From NCBI GenBank assembly GCA_023394955.1, contig JAEWZY010000015.1, positions 1 to 64,000 of the forward strand: a stretch of DNA of 64,000 bases, written 5' to 3'. Origin of the DNA: Bacillota bacterium (GTDB lineage: Bacteria; Bacillota; UBA4882; UBA8346). The translations under genes and the position numbers were made by a program. Below the pieces are notes generated by a model. That model saw only the letters and a list, made by a program, of their open reading frames with translations, made no database searches and was not told the DNA's origin. Shown here piece after piece: positions 51,875 through 60,684 of this stretch. Every line of letters starts with the position of its first letter. Within the stretch, counting starts at the first letter, position 1.

Positions 51875-52393
51875 ATGAGCTATTTATTACAAGCCATTGA
51901 CCGGTTTGATCGGAACCTCTTTTTATCCTTGAACCAATCGCAAAAGAAAAGAATCTGTCAGGTATTGACCTGGATTACATCCTTTGGAGGATTGCAGTTC
52001 CAAACGTTCTTAACGTTGAGCTTGCTTTTGTTCTCCGGAGCAAGCAAGCTCGGTTTAAAACTGGCGATCGTCCAATCGGTGGTAACTCTAGTCGTGCAAA
52101 TTATCAAAGCCAAGGTGGCCCGAGTCCGCCCTTATGACGCCATCCAAGGCATTAAACCTGTCAAAACCGAACGGGACTTTTCCTTTCCATCGGGGCATAC
52201 CGCGGCAGCCTTCGCCACTGCCTTGGTAATGACTAGCGCGATCCAAGGAATCGGTATTATTTGTCTGGCTTTAGCCGCCTTAGTCGGCTACTCCCGAGTA
52301 TATCTCGGAGTCCATTACCCTTCGGATGTCTTGGCTGGGTTTATTCTTGGGTCAGGGTTTACAGTTGCGATATTGTCTGTATTGCCTTTTTAA
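51875..52393 (+). CDS. PAP2-family membrane phosphatase
   Basis: 172-residue membrane phosphatase with the three-part active site KAKVARVRP, PSGHTAA and SRVYLGVHYPSD, between about five hydrophobic segments. Relatives dephosphorylate undecaprenyl diphosphate or phosphatidic/phosphatidylglycerol phosphates. ATG at 51875 has AAGGAGG 8 bases upstream; the frame is open to 51854. It starts a probable operon with the PlsC-like and GNAT genes. Undecaprenyl-PP phosphatase (BcrC-like) and lipid phosphate phosphatase are both possible. Confidence 0.88.
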   Translation: MSYLLQAIDRFDRNLFLSLNQSQKKRICQVLTWITSFGGLQFQTFLTLSLLLFSGASKLGLKLAIVQSVVTLVVQIIKAKVARVRPYDAIQGIKPVKTERDFSFPSGHTAAAFATALVMTSAIQGIGIICLALAALVGYSRVYLGVHYPSDVLAGFILGSGFTVAILSVLPF

Positions 52394-52434
52394 CTAAGAA
52401 TCATCAAGCAATTTATAATTAGGAGCAGATAACC

Positions 52435-53250
52435 TTGAGTGAAACATTTCTCCAACCTAAACTTAATATTCTAACTGCGGCGCTGCAGAAATTGACATTT
52501 GGACAACGCGCCTTTTTAAAGTTTTTCCTTTTACTAACGGAACACTTGATTACCGTTGAAAATCAGGAAAACCTTCAGTCCGCTCCTGAGCCTCTGATCT
52601 TTGCCTTCAATCATAACAATTCTTTTGAAGCTTTACTGGTTCCGATCTATTTAATCTATTGCCGTCAAGGCCGGAAAATAAGTTTTGTAGTCGATTGGAT
52701 GTTCGGCATGGTTCCGGTGCTAGGTTGGATTTTAAAACAATGCGATCCGGTTTATGTTTATCGCAAAAAATCAACTATCCCTTGGCTTAATCGCCTCCGG
52801 AACCAACCGGCCCAATCAGTTGAACGGCAATGTATTGAACGGTTGGCCAACCATTTGAGTATCGGGATCTTTCCCGAAGGCGTCCGCAACCAAAATCCCC
52901 ACTATTTATTGAAAGGCCATAAAGGCATCGGCCATATCGCCCTGAAATCCCTGGTCCCAGTCTTACCGATTGGAATCGATTTCCCGCTCCGCCAAACCCG
53001 AGGACAAATCCCACCGCTAGGCCGGATCGTTCTGAGGATCGGTGAACCGCTCCAGTTTCAAACTGAAATAGAAGCCTACCAAAGAGCGGGCTCCAATCCT
53101 AATTTATCACCTGGCGAATGCCATAAACTAACTCGCGCCCTAGCCTCACTGGTCACTCATAGGGTAATGGTTGAACTGGCGAGATTATCCGGGAAAAAAT
53201 ATCCGTTTCCGCCGCCGCCTTTTACACAGCCAGCGGAGACTTTTAAATAG
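52435..53250 (+). CDS. PlsC-like acyltransferase with HX4E variant motif
   Basis: 271-residue lysophospholipid-type acyltransferase. Motif I is FNHNNSFE (His about 60, Glu about 65), H-x4-E in place of the usual H-x4-D. Motif III is IFPEGVRN, and VLPIGIDFP fits motif IV. It would transfer an acyl chain to a hydroxyl-bearing lipid. The TTG start has AGGAG 9 bases upstream. It follows PAP2 by 41 bases and precedes the GNAT gene by 35, so the three probably act in one lipid pathway. Confidence 0.85.
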   Translation: MSETFLQPKLNILTAALQKLTFGQRAFLKFFLLLTEHLITVENQENLQSAPEPLIFAFNHNNSFEALLVPIYLIYCRQGRKISFVVDWMFGMVPVLGWILKQCDPVYVYRKKSTIPWLNRLRNQPAQSVERQCIERLANHLSIGIFPEGVRNQNPHYLLKGHKGIGHIALKSLVPVLPIGIDFPLRQTRGQIPPLGRIVLRIGEPLQFQTEIEAYQRAGSNPNLSPGECHKLTRALASLVTHRVMVELARLSGKKYPFPPPPFTQPAETFK

Positions 53251-53285
53251 ATCAGAATTTACTTATTGATAAGGAGGAAACAAAA

Positions 53286-53954
53286 ATGGCTTTTTCCGAA
53301 ATCGCCACCATGAAGGTGATCGACCCTGAGTCTAGGTCCTTAGCTCTCCAAGTGATTGAAGGAGTCTATCTAAAAGAAAAAAACTGGATTCGTGATCCGG
53401 AAAATGAAATCCCGCTAAATATTGCGGAGTCAACTAAATATTCTTGGTTTCTGGCCATGGTAAACCAAAAACCCGCCGGTGTGATTCGTTTGGCCTACGA
53501 TCCTTCCCTCTACTTTCCACCGGAATTGGAGGTAACCCTTAATTCGGATATTGATTTGGGAAAAATGGCTTGTGAATGGAAGATGGTAGAAATTGGCCGA
53601 TTTATGATTCTTCCCGAATACCGTAAAAACATCAGAGTGGTTTTAAAACTGATGCGGGCAGCCATCAAGGAGGTAGTAGAGAAGGGTTATACCCACTTTC
53701 TGACTGATGTCTTTGAAACCGATCCCAATTCCCCACTGCATTTTCATACTAAGATTCTTGGTTTTGAACGAATTGGCAGTCATTTGCATGGCGAGTTGAA
53801 TTGTAGCAGCACCCGCATTATCTTGACTCTTGATATTTTGAAGGCTTATCGAAAATTAAGAGAGCGCCGGGACAAGATTTATATGGAGGTTACCGAGGGA
53901 ATCCGGGATTTATTAGATGAACGGCTTATCAAATCCGGAATACCCCTTTCCTAG
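53286..53954 (+). CDS. GNAT-fold N-acyltransferase-like protein (FeeM/OlsB-like)
   Basis: 222-residue protein of the GNAT/autoinducer-synthase fold. Visible patterns are SWFLAMVNQKPAGVIRLAYD, VEIGRFMILPEYRK (start of the acyl-donor-binding region), and HFHTKILGFERIGSHLHG. The best fits are FeeM-type N-acyl amino acid synthases or the OlsB-type enzyme of ornithine lipid synthesis, which use acyl-ACP. ATG follows AAGGAGG. Pairing with a PlsC-like gene is the typical order for such lipoamino acids. A plain GNAT acetyltransferase is the alternative. Confidence 0.7.
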   Translation: MAFSEIATMKVIDPESRSLALQVIEGVYLKEKNWIRDPENEIPLNIAESTKYSWFLAMVNQKPAGVIRLAYDPSLYFPPELEVTLNSDIDLGKMACEWKMVEIGRFMILPEYRKNIRVVLKLMRAAIKEVVEKGYTHFLTDVFETDPNSPLHFHTKILGFERIGSHLHGELNCSSTRIILTLDILKAYRKLRERRDKIYMEVTEGIRDLLDERLIKSGIPLS

Positions 53955-54179
53955 TAAAATGCAAACATTATCATTGCCCAATCTCTCTAAAACCAAATTT
54001 ACTTGCGCGCCCCATTCGGAAAAGTTGGAGCATACTAAGGGAAATCATGATAAACCTAAACACGATAGATTCCAAACCCAAAATTTAAAATCACTTTAGA
54101 TTGCATTTAATCCGGGAATAAAGAAATAATGATAAATTTATAACTAGCACTACATTAAAAAATGTAAAGGAGTGGAAAC

Positions 54180-55619
54180 ATGTTTCTAAATCAGTCATTT
54201 CAGAAAAAAGGATTATTTTTATTTGCGCTAGCCCTTTTATGCCTGGTAATGAATTTTGCCGTTATGGCCGCCCCCGTTCCCAAGTATATCTTCATGTTCA
54301 TCGGGGACGGCATGGGATTGGCCCAACGCCAAGTAACCGAATTGATGCTCAATACTAGCGGCGTATATGGACCGGCTAAAGATCAAAAACATCGCCTGGT
54401 CATGAACTCTTTGGAAGTCAGCGGGATCAACACTACTTATGATTCTACCAGTGTGGTTCCGGATTCGGCTTCTACCGCTACTTCCCTTTCATCCGGATAT
54501 AAGACGCTAAGCGGTGTAATCGGCATGAGAGAGGATAAAAAAACTGTAACTCCCTACATTACTGAAGCTTTAAAGAAAAAGGGCTATGCAATAGGTGTGA
54601 TCTCAACCGTTAAGATCGTTCATGCTACACCGGCCGCATACTATGCTCATATAGACAGCCGTAATAAATATGATGAGATCGCCGATCAGATGATCAACAG
54701 CGGCTTTGATCTCTTTGTAGGCGGCGGCGGCAACAAACATTTCGACGGCTCAATCCGTGAGGATAAGCGGGATTTATACCAAGAAGCAGCAGCCAATAAA
54801 GGATTTACCGTTGTCAAAACCGGAAAAGACTTTTTAGCGACTAAACCCGGTCAGAAAGTACTTGCTAATCTCCCGGGCGACCTTTTCGATGAAGCCCTGC
54901 CTTATGCTATCGATCGCCAAGCTGACGATCTTTCCCTCACCCAAATAGTCGCTAAGTCCATCGAGATCCTTTCCAGTAACAAAAAAGGCTTTTTTATGGC
55001 GATTGAGGAAGGCAAAGTCGACTGGGCTTGCCATGCCAATGATACCGGCGCCGTTATCGGGAACATGCTTGACTTTGACAAGGCAATCGCGGTCGCCCTC
55101 GAGTTTAAAAAGAAGAACCCTAATACCTTAATCGTTGTCACCGGCGACCATGAATGTGGCGGCCTTGGTTTATCCATGGGCAACGATTACCGGGTCAATC
55201 CGGAACTTTTCTTCGACCAAAAAATATCTTTTGAAATCGCCGACGCTAAAGTAGCTGCGATCCTTAAGCTTAATGATTCCAGCGAGAAAATTTTCGGCGT
55301 CGCTGAGGAGTTTGGCCTTACCAACCTGACAAATACCGAGAAAGCCCAGATCCAAAAAGCGGTAGCCGACCAAAAAGCAAAACTGAGCAAAGGAGAGCTC
55401 AACCATTTATATGGCGGTTATCAGCCAATTACCATGACCTTCCGGAGACTCTTTAATATCAGGGCCAACCTTTTCTGGACATCATACGCCCATACCGGAA
55501 TCCCGGTGATGACTACCGCTTCCGGCGCCGGCGCCGAAAAATTCGCCGGTTATATGGATAATACTGATGTCTGCAAAAGATTAAACGAGGTTGCTAAAGC
55601 AGGACTAAAATGGCAGTAA
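54180..55619 (+). CDS. Exported alkaline phosphatase
   Basis: 479-residue exported phosphomonoesterase of the PhoA family. Signal peptide (about 1-30); metal ligand Asp about 43 in FIGDGMG; nucleophile Ser about 96 in VPDSASTAT; EEGKVDWACHANDT with metal ligands Asp and His; TGDHECGGLG; and YAHTGIPV at the C-terminus. It releases phosphate from organic phosphates outside the membrane. It is preceded by AAAGGAG and followed by a probable terminator. Its neighbours make Pho control very likely. Confidence 0.93.
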   Translation: MFLNQSFQKKGLFLFALALLCLVMNFAVMAAPVPKYIFMFIGDGMGLAQRQVTELMLNTSGVYGPAKDQKHRLVMNSLEVSGINTTYDSTSVVPDSASTATSLSSGYKTLSGVIGMREDKKTVTPYITEALKKKGYAIGVISTVKIVHATPAAYYAHIDSRNKYDEIADQMINSGFDLFVGGGGNKHFDGSIREDKRDLYQEAAANKGFTVVKTGKDFLATKPGQKVLANLPGDLFDEALPYAIDRQADDLSLTQIVAKSIEILSSNKKGFFMAIEEGKVDWACHANDTGAVIGNMLDFDKAIAVALEFKKKNPNTLIVVTGDHECGGLGLSMGNDYRVNPELFFDQKISFEIADAKVAAILKLNDSSEKIFGVAEEFGLTNLTNTEKAQIQKAVADQKAKLSKGELNHLYGGYQPITMTFRRLFNIRANLFWTSYAHTGIPVMTTASGAGAEKFAGYMDNTDVCKRLNEVAKAGLKWQ

Positions 55620-55682
55620 GTATTTAAAAGACTTAATTTAAATATGACTTTATCCCAATTGAACAGTCCGCAACCAATCTGT

Positions 55683-55723
55683 CGCAATCAGTTTCTTAAA
55701 GAAGTGAAGCTCATTGCGGCATT
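55683..55723 (+). terminator. Probable terminator after alkaline phosphatase
   Basis: CGCAATCAG (55683-55691) pairs with CTCATTGCG (55710-55718) with one mismatch. Inner TTC/GAA pairs extend the stem, and GCATTTTTC follows. Confidence 0.5.
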
Positions 55724-55833
55724 TTTCTTGATTAATAAAACAAAACGAAGACAAGCATAACATCCTTACTTTTATCGTTAATGGCTTCTGATGTTAAGAG
55801 ATTAACAATAGTTTTGAAACCGGAGGCAATCAG

Positions 55834-57000
55834 ATGAATAATAAGCCCCAAACCAAGTTCACGGAGGTTATCTTTGTAATCACCATCGCCGTTATTACCA
55901 TCATATTATGCTTAGTGCCAACTGACCAAAGATATCAATCTGCCGGGTCCGGCAGCATTGAGGCCCGGTGCCGCGTATTGGAAACAGATAACTCCACGGT
56001 TTTTCAAAAAGGAATCTTTAAAATGGGAGAACAAACAGTAACGGTTCAAATCCTTGATGGTCCTGACCAAGGACGGGAGGTAACGGCCATGAATCTCCTC
56101 CAGGGAGCCTTGGAGTTAGAATGGTTTTTTCAGCCCGGAGACAAGGGGATTGTCGGATATGCTAAAGACAACGGTCAAATTATCGCTGCCAGAATGCTGG
56201 AACCCTTACGAGAAAATTCTATGCTAACCATCTTCTTAATCTTTTTCATCGCTTTACTGGGGTTGGCCGGTTGGGTCGGTGTAAAAGCCGTGGTGTCTTT
56301 CGCTTTTACTATTATTTTAATTTGGAAAGTATTAATACCTTACAGTATAGAGGGAAAATTCGATCCGATTTTATTAGCGATATTGATCGTGGCTACCCTT
56401 TGCTTTGTAGTCATTTTTCTGGTAGCCGGCTTTACCAAAAAAGGGTGGAGCGCTTTTTTAGGCGCCTTCGGCGGCGCCATCCTTACCTGGATCCTGCCGA
56501 TGCTTTTTGGGGAATGGATGAAGGTAAACGGCTCTACTTCCGAGTATTCGACTGCATTGCGCTTTTCAGGTTATGAAAACTTAGATTTGATGAAGCTATT
56601 TTATGCGGCGATTATCCTTTCCGCTTCCGGAGCGATCATGGACATTGCCATGGATATCGCAGCCGCTATGGCGGAGATCAAAGAAAAGAAGCCGGAGATC
56701 GGCTGCCGGGAACTAATCCAGTCCGGCCTCAATATCGGCCGATTAATCATCGGAACCATGTCCAACACCTTATTAATGGCCTATTCCGGCGGAGCTTTGA
56801 CCATGTTGATGTTCCTAATGGCCAAAGGAATCTCCGCCTGGCGGATCTTGAATATGAACTACTTGGCTTCGGAAACGCTGAAGACGATCTCCGGCTCCAT
56901 CGGTCTAATCATGACCGTACCCCTGACTGCGATTATTTCCGGTATTATCCTAAACCGTCATCACCAAACAGATCATAAACTTCCTTTAATGAAACCTTAA
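55834..57000 (+). CDS. YibE/F-family membrane protein
   Basis: 388-residue integral membrane protein matching the YibE/F family. N-terminal helix (about 12-30), an extracytoplasmic beta-rich domain (40-130, with ILDGPDQGREVTAMN), then seven or so hydrophobic segments with SASGAIMDIAMDIAAAMAEI and RLIIGTMSNTLLMAYSGG. The function of the family is not established; it is often assumed to transport something. ATG has GGAGG upstream. It lies between two phosphate genes and is 78 bases before pstS, so co-expression is plausible. Confidence 0.88.
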   Translation: MNNKPQTKFTEVIFVITIAVITIILCLVPTDQRYQSAGSGSIEARCRVLETDNSTVFQKGIFKMGEQTVTVQILDGPDQGREVTAMNLLQGALELEWFFQPGDKGIVGYAKDNGQIIAARMLEPLRENSMLTIFLIFFIALLGLAGWVGVKAVVSFAFTIILIWKVLIPYSIEGKFDPILLAILIVATLCFVVIFLVAGFTKKGWSAFLGAFGGAILTWILPMLFGEWMKVNGSTSEYSTALRFSGYENLDLMKLFYAAIILSASGAIMDIAMDIAAAMAEIKEKKPEIGCRELIQSGLNIGRLIIGTMSNTLLMAYSGGALTMLMFLMAKGISAWRILNMNYLASETLKTISGSIGLIMTVPLTAIISGIILNRHHQTDHKLPLMKP

Positions 57001-57078
57001 TCCTAATTCCCTTACTTTCTTAATATTGCTGGATTATTTTAGAATCAGAAGCTCTTCATTATCAAAGGAGGATTTAAA

Positions 57079-57885
57079 ATGAAAAAAACTATTTTGGTTT
57101 TAGTTCTTTTAGTTTCAATGTTTGCCTCAATAACCCATGGGGCCGCCTTAAACGGATCGATTCAGATTGTCGGCTCCACATCAGTCCAGCCTGTGGCGGA
57201 AGAACTAGCCCAAGCCTTTATGGCTAAAAATCCGGGGGTTAAGATTTTCGTGCAAGGTGGGGGCTCCGGCGCAGGAATAACTGCTGCAATTAATGGTACT
57301 GCCGATATCGGCAATAGTTCCCGGGAACCAAAACCGGAAGAAGCCGCCGCCGGGATCCATGAAACGGTAATCGCCAAAGACGGTATTGCGATGATCGTTC
57401 ATCCATCCAATCCTGTTCAGGACTTAACCGTTGAACAGCTTCAAAAGATTTATCTAGGGGAGATCTCCAACTGGAAAGAAGTAGGCGGACCCAATATGAA
57501 AATCGCTTTAGTTAATCGTGAAGCAGGCTCGGGAACTAGAGGCGCTTTTGAAGAATTAGTCATGGGTAAAACGGCCAATAAAATGAGTAGCAAGACCTTG
57601 GTTCAAGCCTCAACCGGCGCTGTCCAACAGACCGTAGCGGTTACCAAAGAAGCCATCGGTTACATCTCCCTCGGTTCATTGGATCCCAAGGCTGTCAAAG
57701 CCCTTTCGGTAAATGGTGTTACCGCTTCAGACAAGAATATCGCCAACAAAACTTATCAATTATGGCGCCCCTTCTTAATGCTGACTAAAGCAGCTCCCAA
57801 CGGAGTAACCAAAGCTTTTCTCGACTGGATACTAAGTTCGGAAGGCCAAAAGATCGTTGCTCGTGATTTCATCCCTATGAAATGA
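57079..57885 (+). CDS. pstS: Phosphate ABC transporter substrate-binding protein PstS
   Basis: 268-residue exported phosphate receptor. Signal peptide (about 1-21), then IQIVGSTSVQPVAEELAQAF with the phosphate-binding VGSTS loop, QGGGSGAGI, DIGNSSREP and NREAGSGTRGAFEE, all phosphate-cage motifs. ATG follows AAAGGAGG. It must serve PstCAB at 46795-49278, more than 8 kb away on the opposite strand; it ends in a strong terminator. Confidence 0.95.
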   Translation: MKKTILVLVLLVSMFASITHGAALNGSIQIVGSTSVQPVAEELAQAFMAKNPGVKIFVQGGGSGAGITAAINGTADIGNSSREPKPEEAAAGIHETVIAKDGIAMIVHPSNPVQDLTVEQLQKIYLGEISNWKEVGGPNMKIALVNREAGSGTRGAFEELVMGKTANKMSSKTLVQASTGAVQQTVAVTKEAIGYISLGSLDPKAVKALSVNGVTASDKNIANKTYQLWRPFLMLTKAAPNGVTKAFLDWILSSEGQKIVARDFIPMK

Positions 57886-57907
57886 AAACCATGCCTCTCA
57901 AATATTT

Positions 57908-57940
57908 GGGCTGTCTCATCAAAATCGAGACAGCCCTTTT
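57908..57940 (+). terminator. Intrinsic terminator of pstS
   Basis: GGGCTGTCTC-ATCAAAATC-GAGACAGCCC, a perfect 10-bp stem, followed by TTTTACTTT, 23 bases after the stop. A second hairpin (GACATGGA/TCCATGTC, 57951-57975) follows, facing the convergent Cys-rich gene. Confidence 0.9.
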
Positions 57941-57992
57941 ACTTTCCAGTGACATGGAATATAGGCATCCATGTCAAACCTTAATTGAAACT

Positions 57993-58319
57993 TTACTGAT
58001 TGCAATTGTTAACCGGATTCGGACAATTTGTATTACCTACTCCTTTGAAACAATCGCCCAATTGAGACTGTACTTGTTTGAGAATATCGTTGATATTCGG
58101 ATTCAAGCACTGACCATTGCTACCGGCGTTACCGGTAGTCGGCGCTACCGGAAGGCAATTCTGGGGAAGAGACGGAACAGTCGGTTGGTTGTTGGTCGGC
58201 CCGCAAAGAGCGCTCCAATTCCAGGACTGGTTGCAGTCAGGTGTGGCCGCAACTGCCGGTAAGGCCATTACTACCATCATGGCGACAATGGTAATCAAAC
58301 TAAGCCATACTTTTCGCAT
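57993..58319 (-). CDS. Small secreted Cys-rich protein
   Basis: 108-residue protein with a clear signal peptide (MRKVWLSLITIVAMMVVMALPAVAA), leaving about 83 mature residues with seven Cys, many Asn/Gln/Pro and two Trp (NQSWNWSALCG). ATG at 58319 has GGAGGG 6 bases upstream. Mature sequence is low in charge and probably disulfide-bonded, maybe surface-exposed. No family recognised. The plus-strand frame over the same bases is a shadow: it has no ribosome site and no family sequence. Confidence 0.75.
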   Translation of the reverse strand: MRKVWLSLITIVAMMVVMALPAVAATPDCNQSWNWSALCGPTNNQPTVPSLPQNCLPVAPTTGNAGSNGQCLNPNINDILKQVQSQLGDCFKGVGNTNCPNPVNNCNQ

Positions 58320-58399
58320 CGTTTTCCCTCCTTTCGTTCCAACTATGGTACAGGATATATTGTTATTAGACAACCAGTAAATCTTGGATAGAAAACCTA

Positions 58400-58426
58400 A
58401 ACCCCCGGATTAAATTCTCGGGGGTT
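58400..58426 (-). terminator. Terminator of the BMP-type ABC operon
   Basis: AACCCCCG and CGGGGGTT form a perfect 8-bp stem. On the minus strand TAGGTTTTC follows; on the plus strand CATTTCTTTTT follows. It lies 36 bases after the last permease gene and upstream of the Cys-rich gene. Confidence 0.8.
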
Positions 58427-58461
58427 CATTTCTTTTTATTATCAAAATTGATATCAAAAAC

Positions 58462-59592
58462 TTACTTTTCGGATTTCTTCTGCCAAGCATGTAAGGCCAG
58501 AGCTACCGCGATTACTCCATAGGCTAAGAATACCCTAAAGTACTCCCCCACTTGAGGTATGCCTACGATTTGCTGTCCGGCAAGGGGTGAAACCACGAAT
58601 AAGGTATGGAAAAGCAACACCCCGACCAAGGCGTTCCAAATGGTCGCTTTACGGGTAGTAGCCCCGCCGACCAGTAAGGCGGCGATCGAAAACATACCAA
58701 CCTGTTCATGGCTGTTATAAGTATTCATGGTGCCGATGTTTTGCAGAAAAATTATTTGGCCCCAGGCGGCCATTACTGTCGAAATTACAATGGCAGTCAT
58801 CCGAATCCGATCAACCTTGATGCCGGAAACTTCCGCAATATTGATATCCTGGCCGACTGCGCGCATTTGTTGTCCCAGTCTGGTTCGGGCTAAAAAAGAT
58901 ACTAACCAACAAAGAATACCGGTCACCAGTAAGGTGAAAATAGGAATCCGCCAGGGCCCCACTGGAACCGACCCGATTTCACCCATGATCAATCCATTCC
59001 AAATCCAATCGAGGGCGCGATCCAGTGAATTGGCCACTCCGATTAAGTCTACGGTATTACGAACGCCGACCCCTGATGACAACACCAAAACCTCGTCTTT
59101 GATAGGGATTACCGTACCTACCAAAACCAAGAAGATCAACTGATAAAGCCCATTGGCAAAGAAACCCATAATCAAGCCGGTAACCATTTCCCTGCCTTTG
59201 GCTTTATTAAGCAGAATACCGGTTAACCAACCGAAAAACACTCCTAAGGGCAACGCGATTAAAGCAGCCAGCCCGAGACCGGATAAACCGGTTAGCCGAT
59301 AATGGGTGGTAATAATTAGGCCAATCTGTCCGGCCATGGCTCCGATCACAATTCCGAAATTCAACCCCAGTCCCGCCATGATCGGAATCAACAACGAGAG
59401 CACCATGAAGGAATTTCTTCCCAGGCGACCGATGATCTCATTGATTAAAAAATTAATATCCAACTTGGCGGCGACGATCCCCGCCAGACATAATAACGAA
59501 AAGAACAGCGGCACCGAACTCTTTCTGATAAATTGAATAAAACCGGCTTTGGGGATCATTTTGTGCCGCTCGGTATTTATTTTCCTTTCCAT
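58462..59592 (-). CDS. ABC transporter permease (RbsC/BmpC class), second subunit
   Basis: 376-residue permease of the branched-chain/ribose/nucleoside class. About ten hydrophobic segments, GLGLNFGIVIGAMAGQIGLI near the N-terminus, RTRLGQQMRAVGQDINIAEVSGI (ATPase-contact region) and SIAALLVGGATTRKATIWNAL. ATG follows GGAGGAGG and overlaps the preceding permease gene by 16 bases. The two permeases share the NFG/GGAT plan and likely form a heterodimer. Confidence 0.88.
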   Translation of the reverse strand: MERKINTERHKMIPKAGFIQFIRKSSVPLFFSLLCLAGIVAAKLDINFLINEIIGRLGRNSFMVLSLLIPIMAGLGLNFGIVIGAMAGQIGLIITTHYRLTGLSGLGLAALIALPLGVFFGWLTGILLNKAKGREMVTGLIMGFFANGLYQLIFLVLVGTVIPIKDEVLVLSSGVGVRNTVDLIGVANSLDRALDWIWNGLIMGEIGSVPVGPWRIPIFTLLVTGILCWLVSFLARTRLGQQMRAVGQDINIAEVSGIKVDRIRMTAIVISTVMAAWGQIIFLQNIGTMNTYNSHEQVGMFSIAALLVGGATTRKATIWNALVGVLLFHTLFVVSPLAGQQIVGIPQVGEYFRVFLAYGVIAVALALHAWQKKSEK

Positions 59593-60683
59593 ATGGCGCC
59601 TCCTCCCACTCTTGTCAAAGCATAGAGAATCATACCGTTACTAATGATAATCCGGGCGATCTCACTGATGTCAGCGCCTTTGAGGGCAGTTTGGGTTACC
59701 GGTAACGCGATGGTTAAGATCGTTTGAAAGAGCACCGTTCCGATAATTACGTTTCCAATTGTAGCTTTCCGCAAAGTCGCTCCCCCGATTAAAATAGCGG
59801 CCATAGCCGGAAAAGCCGCAAAAAGAGGGGCTGTATAAAGTTGCAGAAAGCCATAGCTCTGCGAATAAACTAGAATCCCGATCGCTCCAAGAACTGTCGA
59901 CAAAATAGTCCCCAAACTGCGCATTCGTGTGACGTTTATTCCGGAGGAAACCGCGTACAGAGGATTGGCGCCGGTGGCGATCACAGCCAGTCCGGCTTGG
60001 GAACGAAAAAATAAATAAATAAGAAAACAGAACAGTAAAAAACATAGTATCAGGCCGGTGGGAATAGTCACCCCAAAAACAGAAAACGCCAAAAACTTGT
60101 TAAGTATCTGACCGTAGCTGTCGTTAAGAGATAAAGTATAACGTAAACCCTTTCCTCCAATGGCGAAAATCAGCGCGGGGTTACGAAACGGCGCTACCAG
60201 CCAAAAGATGCACATCCCCGCCACTATCGAGAAGCCTACGTAGGTGCCGACCATCATTTCCTGACCTTGTACTTTCTCCAGAAGTTGAGCGTAGATGGCT
60301 CCGGCGATGACCGCCAAAACAGTACCCAACCCTATCGCAACCATTAAGCCGGTGAAACCGGTGTAATTTAAATTGAGGCTGATCACACCACCAACTAAAC
60401 CGCAGACAATTCCCACCGGTAACCCGAAGTTCAATCCAGCGCCGCAAGCCAGGGAAGGCAGCATTGCCAATACTAAAATACCATTCATCCCGATTCGGAC
60501 CAATGAATCCGAACAAAGCATCGCTAAATTCATTTTCATAACGAATGCTAATAAAAATAAACATAAAATAAAGCCGAAAATTATCAAACGGGGCAAACCT
60601 AATGATCGATAAACTTTCAATAGCCCCTTACCAAATCTTTCACTGGTTTCCTTTAGTTTCAAAATAACCGTCGTATTAAACAC
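59577..60683 (-). CDS. ABC transporter permease (RbsC/BmpC class), first subunit
   Basis: 368-residue permease with the same architecture as its partner: LACGAGLNFGLPVGIVCGLVG, FRSQAGLAVIATGANPLYAVSSGI, and AILIGGATLRKATIGNVIIG. It starts with GTG one base after the ATPase stop, with GGAGG upstream. Lack of a family-specific ligand pocket in permeases leaves substrate open; the neighbouring adenine deaminase suggests a purine. Confidence 0.88.
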   Translation of the reverse strand: MFNTTVILKLKETSERFGKGLLKVYRSLGLPRLIIFGFILCLFLLAFVMKMNLAMLCSDSLVRIGMNGILVLAMLPSLACGAGLNFGLPVGIVCGLVGGVISLNLNYTGFTGLMVAIGLGTVLAVIAGAIYAQLLEKVQGQEMMVGTYVGFSIVAGMCIFWLVAPFRNPALIFAIGGKGLRYTLSLNDSYGQILNKFLAFSVFGVTIPTGLILCFLLFCFLIYLFFRSQAGLAVIATGANPLYAVSSGINVTRMRSLGTILSTVLGAIGILVYSQSYGFLQLYTAPLFAAFPAMAAILIGGATLRKATIGNVIIGTVLFQTILTIALPVTQTALKGADISEIARIIISNGMILYALTRVGGGAIWKGK

Positions 60684-60684
60684 T

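Noticed and set aside
57882..58262. 126-codon plus-strand frame overlapping the end of pstS
   Set aside because: It runs through the pstS terminator and is antisense to the signal-peptide-bearing Cys-rich gene.
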